Source: CAITYL01 sp041651315
GTDB lineage: Bacteria > Verrucomicrobiota > Lentisphaeria > Oligosphaerales > CAITYL01
DNA: 11,472 bases
Direction of reading: 5' to 3'
Assembly (NCBI GenBank): GCA_041651315.1
Contig: JBAZJM010000140.1
Coordinates: 1 to 11,472 of the forward strand
The notes under the pieces were generated by a model that saw nothing but the letters and a program-made list of their open reading frames with translations, was not told where the DNA came from and did not search any database. Below are positions 7,153 through 11,472 of this stretch, piece by piece. A program made the position numbers and the translations under genes. Within the stretch, counting starts at the first letter, position 1. Each line of letters opens with the position of its first letter.

Positions 7153-7677
7153 ATGTTCGACATGGCCAAAGGATGGATGAAACGCAGAATCATCATTGTT
7201 CTCGGGGGCTTGGTCTTGATTCTTGTTCTTGTGATGTCGGTCATCATCTGGCAGCACTTGCCGGACCGAAATGCACAAGCCGAGGGATTCGAGCGGATGA
7301 ACTCCGTTGAAGCCACAGGAACCGATGGGCACAGGTACAAGGTAGACTTCTTTTGGGAACGCCTCAGATCCGTTCCTGGCGAACACCGTATCATGGCAAG
7401 AATCTGGCTTTCGAAGACAAACCACATTGATCAGTGGTTCACAAGCGGAAATCGACTGGAACTCAAGTCGATAAAGATCAGAAGGGGCACGTCATCGGAC
7501 ACGATTGTTTTTCGGTACAAAACCTATTACGGACCGGACACCATTACGGAGAACACGGTTGCCGCTGACGGAATTCATGGTGATCCTGAAGCTATTGCGG
7601 CATGGCGTAAATCACGGAAAGTCAAGACCACCAAACCACTGATTGGTGGCGACGGAAAACCCGCGCCACTGCCGTAG
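7153..7677 (+). CDS. Single-pass membrane protein, hypothetical, with attC-encoded tail
   Basis: A 174-residue protein: a basic N-terminus, a long hydrophobic helix around 13-33 (IIIVLGGLVLILVLVMSVIIW), then a ~125-residue soluble part rich in charged strands (YKVDFFWERL, RIMARIWLSK, NRLELKSIKIRR, IVFRYKTYYG). The start is uncertain among ATG 7153, 7162 and 7177; the last has AAGGA three bases upstream. No family is recognised. The final residues GGDGKPAPLP and the stop come from site C and match the tail of the unrelated protein ending at 6234. Base composition is lower in GC than the flanking mannosidase and trmFO genes. Confidence 0.7.
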   Translation: MFDMAKGWMKRRIIIVLGGLVLILVLVMSVIIWQHLPDRNAQAEGFERMNSVEATGTDGHRYKVDFFWERLRSVPGEHRIMARIWLSKTNHIDQWFTSGNRLELKSIKIRRGTSSDTIVFRYKTYYGPDTITENTVAADGIHGDPEAIAAWRKSRKVKTTKPLIGGDGKPAPLP

Positions 7678-7685
7678 CGTTCGGT
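7630..7685 (+). other. attC-like recombination site C
   Basis: ACCAAAC (7630-7636) and GTTCGGT (7679-7685) pair at 6 of 7 positions and occupy the R'' and R' places. Nine bases inside each lie GTGGCG (7646-7651) and CGCCAC (7664-7669), the L-like stem, around an ACGGAAAACCCG loop. Spacing on the two sides is symmetrical, as expected for an attC. Positions 7643-7669 are identical to 6200-6226 of site A. The core GTTCGGT departs from GTTRRRY at one position. The next gene starts 12 bases after the site. Confidence 0.55.
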
Positions 7686-7697
7686 AGCAAGAAATAG

Positions 7698-8021
7698 ATG
7701 AACATACTTCTTCCAATCATCATCTTCCTAGCATGGCTTGCCGCGCTAGTCGTGCCAGCAGGTCAGTTGGCAATTGAGGATGCAAAACGCGGTGTTCCGA
7801 AAGACAAAAGACGCGGCACGAGTATCATGCCACTGTTCCCGACAATCCCTCTCGCAATGTGGGGCGCAGCATGGCTCCTCAACCGTCGTTTCCCCATTTG
7901 GGGCTCTCAGATCATGCTCTGGCTGCATGTCGCGATCTTGCTGTTGGCTCTCGTCTTCATCATCCGAGACATACTGAAGCTGAGGACAATCGAAAGAGGA
8001 AATGCCGAACCAGGCCATTGA
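7698..8021 (+). CDS. Small multi-pass membrane protein, hypothetical
   Basis: A 107-residue protein with three hydrophobic segments: residues about 3-24 (ILLPIIIFLAWLAALVVPAG), about 43-60 (IMPLFPTIPLAMWGAAWL) and about 70-90 (IMLWLHVAILLLALVFII). Between the first two lies the charged loop RGVPKDKRRG. The GVPxxxRxGxSIxPLxPxxPLxxWGxA pattern resembles an orphan membrane family I recall from cassette-like settings; this is memory, not a search. The stop TGA (8019-8021) lies inside the attC-like site D, and its own start lies 12 bases after site C, so the gene plus site D forms a textbook one-gene cassette. No function is assignable. Confidence 0.72.
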   Translation: MNILLPIIIFLAWLAALVVPAGQLAIEDAKRGVPKDKRRGTSIMPLFPTIPLAMWGAAWLLNRRFPIWGSQIMLWLHVAILLLALVFIIRDILKLRTIERGNAEPGH

Positions 8022-8069
8022 GGCTATCGGCGGCCCGCGGCCGCCTCAGCCTCATGGCTGACGTTGACC
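8004..8069 (+). other. attC-like recombination site D (best example)
   Basis: R''-like GCCGAAC (8004-8010) and R'-like GTTGACC (8063-8069) enclose a long imperfect stem. GGCCAT (8013-8018) pairs with ATGGCT (8054-8059, one G-T), T8019 is unpaired, GAGGCT (8020-8025) pairs with AGCCTC (8048-8053), a small internal loop follows (ATC against TC), and GGCGGC (8029-8034) pairs with GCCGCC (8040-8045) around CCGCG. The length of 66 bp, the paired AAC/GTT ends, the single bulge on one arm and the stop codon inside the site all match attC architecture. Confidence 0.65.
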
Positions 8070-8091
8070 ACTCGACACCGATGCTGCGATT

Positions 8092-8182
8092 ACGCCATCT
8101 CTTTTGCACTATGAGAGCCGCTGGTGAATTGTGCCCCCCATTCGCCTTCAGTGCAAGGGGCCGGTGAGTGATGGCGTTGGAC
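8092..8182 (+). other. attC-like imperfect inverted repeat E
   Basis: Three nested complementary pairs: ACGCCATC (8092-8099) with GATGGCGT (8170-8177), TTGCACT (8104-8110) with AGTGCAA (8150-8156), and GGTGAAT (8123-8129) with ATTCGCC (8140-8146, one G-T). It ends in GTTGGAC (8176-8182), a perfect GTTRRRY match preceded by GC. No R''-type AAC is present on the left. The interval from site D to this core (about 113 bp) contains no gene, so it would be an empty cassette or a degenerate site. It lies just upstream of the toxin-antitoxin operon. Confidence 0.4.
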
Positions 8183-8185
8183 GCC

Positions 8186-8208
8186 AAGGATGAGGGTCGG
8201 TCATCCTT
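8186..8208. promoter_or_regulatory. 8-bp inverted repeat, candidate operator or terminator before the TA operon
   Basis: AAGGATGA (8186-8193) and TCATCCTT (8201-8208) are perfect complements with a 7-nt spacer. A TATTAT (8234-8239) further down is a possible -10 box, with only a weak -35-like TTCTGC 17 bases before it. Antitoxins of this class bind inverted repeats at their own promoter, so an operator is plausible; the absence of a T run makes a terminator less so. Confidence 0.4.
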
Positions 8209-8270
8209 CGTTCTGCTGTTGTATTCTTCGACATATTATGCTACCTTTTACTGATCAAAAGGAGAGTGTC

Positions 8271-8516
8271 ATGCCCGCCATCAAACCCATTTCCGAACTC
8301 AGGAATTACAACACCGTTTTACGCGAAGTCACGGCGGACACGCCGGTCTTTCTGACCAAAAACGGGCACGGGCGTTTTGCCATCGTTGACATTCGCGCAT
8401 ACGAACGGCTGCGCAGCGAACTGGAACTCATGTCGGCCTTGGCTGATGGAGAAGGGTCCGCCCGGAAATTCGGATGGGTCTCGATGGACTCCGCGATGAA
8501 GAAGCTTGGAGTCTAG
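8271..8516 (+). CDS. Type II antitoxin, Phd/YefM family
   Basis: An 81-residue antitoxin. The N-terminal half, IKPISELRNYNTVLREVTADTPVFLTKNGHGRFAIVDIRAYERL, carries the Phd/YefM fold: the ISELR DNA-binding strand/helix, the 'PVFLTKNGxGRFAIVD' hairpin and the YERL helix. The C-terminal part after residue 50 would bind and neutralise the toxin. It is expected to repress its own promoter alone or with the toxin. ATG 8271 follows AAGGAG (8259-8264) at spacing 6; the longer upstream frame has no domain support. The toxin gene starts 2 bases after this stop, the classical antitoxin-first operon. Confidence 0.92.
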   Translation: MPAIKPISELRNYNTVLREVTADTPVFLTKNGHGRFAIVDIRAYERLRSELELMSALADGEGSARKFGWVSMDSAMKKLGV

Positions 8517-8518
8517 CC

Positions 8519-8851
8519 ATGTTCAAAGTTCGGTTCACGCCGCAAGCAATTGCCGATTTGGAGGAGATCAAGCGGTACATCTCAAATGATCTGTTTAATC
8601 CGCAGGCGGCGGCGGATCTTGTCGCGCTGGTCTTTGAAAGAATTCGGGGGCTTGTCCCACTGCCGCGGACAGGCGCGCAATTGCGGACGGACATCCCCAC
8701 CCTGAAGGTCTACCGGTTCATTCAGTGCAAGAATTATCTCGTGTTCTACCGGATGGAAGATAAAAACGTTTCCATTATCCGTATTCTGTATGCGAGAAGA
8801 GACTACTTGGGATTACTTGAGCCGGATAAAAAAGTTGATGATGACGGCTAA
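8519..8851 (+). CDS. Type II toxin, ParE/RelE superfamily
   Basis: A 110-residue toxin. VRFTPQAIADLEEIKRYIS forms the two N-terminal helices of the ParE/RelE fold, followed by the strand block LRTDIPTLKVYRFIQCKNYLVFYRMEDKNVSIIRILYARRDY, with the usual 'YLVFYR..' and 'VSIIRILYARRDY' strands. ParE members poison DNA gyrase and RelE members cut mRNA on ribosomes; the YARRD ending and the layout favour the ParE-like branch, but the target cannot be fixed from sequence. GGAG (8508-8511), inside the antitoxin gene, supplies the ribosome site for ATG 8519. The pair is translationally coupled. The gene appears intact. Its stop overlaps GGCTAAC (8846-8852), which resembles an R'' box. Confidence 0.92.
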   Translation: MFKVRFTPQAIADLEEIKRYISNDLFNPQAAADLVALVFERIRGLVPLPRTGAQLRTDIPTLKVYRFIQCKNYLVFYRMEDKNVSIIRILYARRDYLGLLEPDKKVDDDG

Positions 8852-8858
8852 CCCGTAG

Positions 8859-9041
8859 AAATACGGATTTCCGATCTCCTACCAAACCACAACTCCGGGC
8901 CTGGCTTGGGCACAATACGACCCCGTCAAATTTGGGTTGAACACGGGGGTCTGGATTCTGTTCATCGGGGCAACCACGGCGGGATGGAAGCGGGTGAGGA
9001 AAAATTACGGCCATCGTAACCGCCTTAGATGCAAAAAGTGA
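8859..9041 (+). pseudogene. 5'-truncated membrane-protein remnant
   Basis: An open stretch of 60 codons, from just after a TAG at 8856-8858 to TGA at 9039-9041, reads as protein-like sequence: KYGFPISYQTTTPGLAW, then AQYDPVKFGLN and a hydrophobic segment GVWILFIGATTAGW followed by basic KRVRKN. There is no ATG, GTG or TTG before the conserved-looking part and no ribosome site, so it looks like the C-terminal or middle piece of a small membrane protein that lost its 5' end. The composition is GC-rich like the host. The alternative is a chance open frame in GC-rich DNA. Confidence 0.45.
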
Positions 9042-9064
9042 CGGCTCATACGAAGGAAATCACT

Positions 9065-9601
9065 GTGAAAAATGTTGTAAATATCATTAATGATATGATA
9101 GCAAATAATTTATTTTTTGTCAATCGCATTAATTATGACATGAATGCCTTGAAACTAAGATTGGTTCAAGATGAGCAATCAAATAAGGTGATATTTTTCT
9201 ATATTTACAGCAACTGGAGGCTATCAAAAGACAATAAAATAATTAATTCTTCATTTAAATATCCGCATGAGCAGTATTATGGCAATAAAGCGAGTCATAG
9301 AAGGTCTTTTTTGAAGTATTGCGGTTCAACAAGATATCTTGAGGACAACGCCATTGAGAAAATAGAAATTGACAATAAAACCAAAGATTTAAAAGTATTT
9401 TGGAGTACGGGCGAGTTATTGGAAGCTTTTTGTTTCGAATCAAACTCTACATCATATCACGTTTATGACCAAATAAATGGTCACACATACGATGTCATGT
9501 ATGGAAAAATTAATAAAGAATTTGCGTCACCCGAAGGAGGATGTGATGGCCATGAATCAACCCGTCATACGAAACGAGCTGCCGCCGATCCTCATGGATG
9601 A
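9065..9601 (+). CDS. AT-rich orphan gene, hypothetical
   Basis: A 178-residue protein encoded by strikingly AT-rich DNA (about 9062-9520) in an otherwise GC-rich region, which implies recent acquisition. GTG 9065 is preferred: AAGGAA at 9053-9058 is 6 bases upstream and the base composition shifts there. An ATG at 9029 would add 12 residues encoded by the preceding GC-rich remnant. The protein is rich in Asn, Lys, Ile and Tyr, with the helix VVNIINDMIANNLFF, strand-like VIFFYIYSNWRL and IEKIEIDNKTKDLKVFW, and YHVYDQINGHTYDVMYGK. No signal peptide or membrane span is seen, and no family is recognised. The last ~23 residues (from PEGGCDGHEST) are encoded by GC-rich DNA overlapping the next gene's start, so the original C-terminus was probably lost. 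Confidence 0.65.
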   Translation: MKNVVNIINDMIANNLFFVNRINYDMNALKLRLVQDEQSNKVIFFYIYSNWRLSKDNKIINSSFKYPHEQYYGNKASHRRSFLKYCGSTRYLEDNAIEKIEIDNKTKDLKVFWSTGELLEAFCFESNSTSYHVYDQINGHTYDVMYGKINKEFASPEGGCDGHESTRHTKRAAADPHG

Positions 9602-9647
9602 AGAGACAATGGGGACAGGTGAATGGCGCGGGGGAGCACTCTTTTAA
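9546..9647 (+). pseudogene. Stub of a truncated gene running into the dispersed repeat
   Basis: A strong ribosome site, AAGGAGG (9534-9540), sits 5 bases before ATG 9546, with a second ATG at 9552. The frame encodes MAMNQPVIRNELPPILMDEE, then leaves this protein-like sequence and ends at TAA 9645-9647 inside the dispersed repeat. The best Shine-Dalgarno in the whole block therefore leads to only 33 codons. The simplest reading is a gene whose 3' part was removed when the repeat arrived or recombined. It could instead be a genuine small peptide gene. It overlaps the 3' end of the AT-rich gene in another frame. Confidence 0.5.
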
Positions 9648-9702
9648 AAAAGGTTTGACGGAGGGCTTGGGAACCACCTTTCCTCAAAAGGGTTTCCCAA
9701 CC
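9626..9702. repeat. Dispersed repeat, copy 3 (inverted)
   Basis: 9651-9700 (AGGTTTGACGGAGGGCTTGG onward) is almost the exact reverse complement of copy 2 at 5381-5430, with a few substitutions that weaken the hairpin. It is abutted on the left by GCGCGGGGGAGCACTCTTTT (9627-9645), which corresponds to 556-575 of copy 1, so the two modules of the element are present but with the long middle part missing. Confidence 0.8.
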
Positions 9703-9782
9703 AACATAAATGTCATGCACCCGCCGGGGGGCACGCCTTGGCATTTGGGCGGTTGCGGCTTACAGTCAAAGCCAACCTTCCT

Positions 9783-10994
9783 ATGAACGCGCTCGCCTCC
9801 ACCAACCGCCGGCTCCGGGTGGCCCTGGTCACCAACCGTTTCCTGCCGCAGGTCGGCGGGGCCGAGATCAACATCGGCCACCAGGCGCGCTACCTGGCCC
9901 GGCACGTCGACCTGACCGTGTTCTGTCCCCGGCGGGTGGCGGCTCCCGCGGCCGCCGTCCAGAACGGCTACCGGATCCGGCGCCTGGACGACTGGCTCAA
10001 CCGCCGTAGGGTCTACCCCAACAACCGGTCGGACACCTTTTGTCCGGCCCTTTTTTTCCGGATCCTTGCCGGCCGGTTCGACCTTCTCCAGTGCTTCCCC
10101 GCTTTCAACCGCAACAACCTGCTGGCCGCGCTGGCCGCGCGCTTGGCCGGGACCAAGATCATTTTCTGCTTTTTCGACTACCTGGACTACGCCAAGATCA
10201 TCAAGAGCACCGGCCGGATTGATCCCGGGATGATCGACGCCCATGTGCCGAACGCCAAGATCCGGTGGCTGCTGCGCCGGATCGACCAGGCCTACGCCAT
10301 TTCGAACCGGGAGGTGGCCTTCCTCAGGCGATATGTCGGGCACGTTGAGTTTTCGCCGGTGCCCATCCTGGTTGACGAATATCTGGGGGATGTGCCGTCG
10401 CCGCGGGCGCGCCACGGCATTCCGGAGTCGGATTTTGTTTTTCTGTGCTTGAACCGGATTTCGGTGGTCAAGGGGCAGGACCTGGCGTTGGAGGCGTTCC
10501 TGCGCGTGGCCGGGGCGCTGCCGGGCAGCCGGCTGGTGTTCGTGGGCAACACCCAGGCCGAGCCTGAACTGACCGCCCGGATGGAGGCGCGGATCGCGGC
10601 CAGCGGTCTGCGTGACCGCATCCTGTTCACCGGGCTGGTGGAGCGGCCGGAACTGCTCGGCTGGCTGCGGCATGCCGACATCCAAGTCATTCCCGCCCGG
10701 TTCATGAATGCCGGTGCGGTGGTGGTCGAGAGCTGGGCCAGCGGCACTCCGGTCATCCAGAGCGACGCCGTGGATCCCAACCTCGTCCGGGAGGGGGAGA
10801 ACGGTTTCGGTTTCCCCAGGCAGGACGTGGCCGCGCTGGCCGCCAAAATGGAGCTGGCCTACCGGCAGCGGGAACGGCTGCCGGCGCTGGGGGTGGCCAG
10901 CCGGGAGATGGTGCGCGATAAATACACCTATGAGGCGCTGACCCGGCAGTATCTCGCCGCCTATTCCCGGCTGACCGGGCATCGTTTCGGATAG
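9783..10994 (+). CDS. GT-B glycosyltransferase, family 4-like
   Basis: A 403-residue cytoplasmic or membrane-associated enzyme that would transfer a sugar from a nucleotide-sugar donor onto a glycan or lipid acceptor. The N-terminal Rossmann-like domain opens with VALVTNRFLPQVGGAEINI (GGAE at 25-28), the usual acceptor-side loop of GT4. The C-terminal donor domain shows LNRISVVKGQD (R225, K230), LVFVGNTQAEPEL, ILFTGLVERPELLGWLRHADIQVIPA and ESWASGTPVI. In the EX7E motif the second Glu is E316, but the first is replaced by Met308 (FMNAGAVVVES), an unusual change. ATG 9783 has no clear Shine-Dalgarno; an in-frame TTG at 9738 would add 15 residues. The gene is alone, downstream of the repeat. 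Donor and acceptor are unknown; cell-surface polysaccharide synthesis is the likely setting. Confidence 0.9.
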   Translation: MNALASTNRRLRVALVTNRFLPQVGGAEINIGHQARYLARHVDLTVFCPRRVAAPAAAVQNGYRIRRLDDWLNRRRVYPNNRSDTFCPALFFRILAGRFDLLQCFPAFNRNNLLAALAARLAGTKIIFCFFDYLDYAKIIKSTGRIDPGMIDAHVPNAKIRWLLRRIDQAYAISNREVAFLRRYVGHVEFSPVPILVDEYLGDVPSPRARHGIPESDFVFLCLNRISVVKGQDLALEAFLRVAGALPGSRLVFVGNTQAEPELTARMEARIAASGLRDRILFTGLVERPELLGWLRHADIQVIPARFMNAGAVVVESWASGTPVIQSDAVDPNLVREGENGFGFPRQDVAALAAKMELAYRQRERLPALGVASREMVRDKYTYEALTRQYLAAYSRLTGHRFG

Positions 10995-11035
10995 CACACG
11001 CCACAGCGTGAACTCAAATTCCCGCCCGAGGATTG

Positions 11036-11212
11036 TCTCTCACGGAGGCACAGAGGCACCAAGAAACATGGGGTGTTCCTCGTCCTCGTCTGCCACGGCA
11101 CCCCCCTCCACGGGCGACACGCCCGTGCCTACAGGAACCTTTTGTAGCGGCGCCTGTGCCAGGCGCCCCCAAATGACCACACCCCCGCGCGGCTGGCACA
11201 GTCGCGGCTACA
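11036..11212. repeat. Cluster of intergenic palindromes after the glycosyltransferase
   Basis: No gene is supported between 10995 and 11472. In this part: CACGGAGGCACAGAGG filler near 11041; CACGGGCG (11109-11116) with CGCCCGTG (11120-11127), a perfect hairpin; GGCGCCTG (11149-11156) with CAGGCGCC (11160-11167), the palindrome also found at 3709; and a diverged inverted partner whose TGTAGC (11143-11148) faces GCTACA (11207-11212). These look like accumulated dispersed repeats. Confidence 0.7.
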
Positions 11213-11282
11213 GCGGAACACCCCCTCTTCGTGGGATTGCACCCCGCGCTGGAGTTTGGCAAAACTCAACGGTTGTAGTTTT

Positions 11283-11460
11283 CCCGTCCCGGTGGGACGG
11301 GGCGGGAATAGGCAGGGGCTTCAGCCCCTGTTTTGTCACCCCCGATTTCGCGTGCCGTCAGGTACGCGGCGAATCGCGGCGTACCTACGGCACGCCCTCG
11401 TTTCATTTTTCGGAACAGGGGCTGAAGCCCCTGCCTATTGTCATTCAGTCCCTCCGGGAC
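11283..11460. repeat. Nested inverted-repeat element with 26-bp arms
   Basis: The 26-nt arm 11307-11332 (containing AGGGGCTTCAGCCCCT, itself an 8-bp hairpin) is the exact reverse complement of 11414-11439. Inside, 11350-11367 and 11379-11395 are complementary over 17 bp with one extra C. Outside, GTCCC-NNN-GGGAC hairpins stand on both flanks (11286-11298 and 11448-11460). The layout is symmetrical at three levels around a centre near 11373. No coding frame lies within, so it is two facing copies of a repeat or one non-autonomous element. Confidence 0.8.
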
Positions 11461-11472
11461 GAAGCCGCCCCT

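Larger units (their letters stand above)
5770..8851 (+). mobile_element. Putative integron gene-cassette array without integrase (CALIN-like)
   Basis: Seven small genes in one orientation are separated, mostly one or two at a time, by imperfect hairpins that end in a GTT core, and the next gene usually starts 15-35 bases after the core. Candidate sites end at 6242, 6645, 7685, 8069 and 8182. Stop codons of the genes ending at 6234 and 8021 lie inside the hairpins, as is common for cassettes. The content (orphan membrane or secreted proteins plus a toxin-antitoxin pair) is what sedentary arrays carry. No integrase or attI is visible in the window. The left boundary is uncertain; a GTTAAGT at 5686-5692 is a possible upstream core. 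The weaker R'' boxes and the absence of any site between 7109 and 7153 argue for caution. Confidence 0.5.

Noticed and set aside
8846..8942. A sixth attC-like site starting with GGCTAAC at the toxin stop and ending with GTTGAAC
   Set aside because: AACCC/GGGTT pair, but the inner pairing is weak and the right core lies within the protein-like remnant 8859-9041; too little support to list as a site.
9684..10997. A 437-codon minus-strand frame opposite the glycosyltransferase
   Set aside because: The + strand has unmistakable GT4 motifs; the antisense product is low-complexity Gln/His/Pro/Gly-rich and begins inside a repeat.
11283..11460. CRISPR array or insertion sequence
   Set aside because: There are no regularly spaced direct repeats with unique spacers, and no transposase frame between the inverted arms.

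Overview
The window is about 11.5 kb of mostly GC-rich bacterial DNA. It carries GC-rich housekeeping and carbohydrate genes, long intergenic stretches packed with palindromic dispersed repeats, and a central block of small genes of unusual type. The repeat style (short palindromes around GGCGCCTG/CAGGCGCC, the AGGGGCTTCAGCCCCT hairpin, GTCCC-NNN-GGGAC hairpins), the weak Shine-Dalgarno sites and the gene content suggest a Verrucomicrobiota/Lentisphaerota/Kiritimatiellota-like (PVC) genome. This placement rests on recalled genome style, not on a marker gene, and is tentative.

Layout: (1) 1-316, the 3' end of an unrecognised gene. (2) 317-679, a composite dispersed repeat with strong hairpins. 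(3) 680-3670, a GH38 alpha-mannosidase followed by a terminator. (4) 3703-3980, repeat-rich spacer. (5) 3981-5351, TrmFO, the folate/FAD-dependent tRNA m5U54 methyltransferase. (6) 5352-5769, spacer with a second copy of the dispersed repeat and several palindromes. (7) 5770-8851, seven small genes, all on the + strand: a secreted protein, two multi-pass membrane proteins, two single-anchor proteins and a Phd/ParE-type toxin-antitoxin pair. Most are separated by imperfect hairpins that end in a GTT-containing core (GTTAGGC, GTTAGCC, GTTCGGT, GTTGACC, GTTGGAC). (8) 8852-9625, a 5'-truncated membrane-protein remnant, a conspicuously AT-rich orphan gene and the stub of another gene. (9) 9626-9782, a third, inverted copy of the dispersed repeat. 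(10) 9783-10994, a GT4-type glycosyltransferase. (11) 10995-11472, non-coding DNA made almost entirely of inverted repeats.

Main interpretation: region 7 looks like an integron gene-cassette array with no integrase in view (a CALIN). The evidence is one gene per unit, uniform orientation, stop codons lying inside the recombination-site-like hairpins, a toxin-antitoxin unit, and attC-like architecture, best seen at 8004-8069 and 7630-7685. Two unrelated proteins end in the same GGDGKPAP tail because their last codons lie inside nearly identical copies of such a site. No biochemical system linking the cassette genes can be deduced. The mannosidase, TrmFO and glycosyltransferase are ordinary chromosomal genes that appear to flank it.
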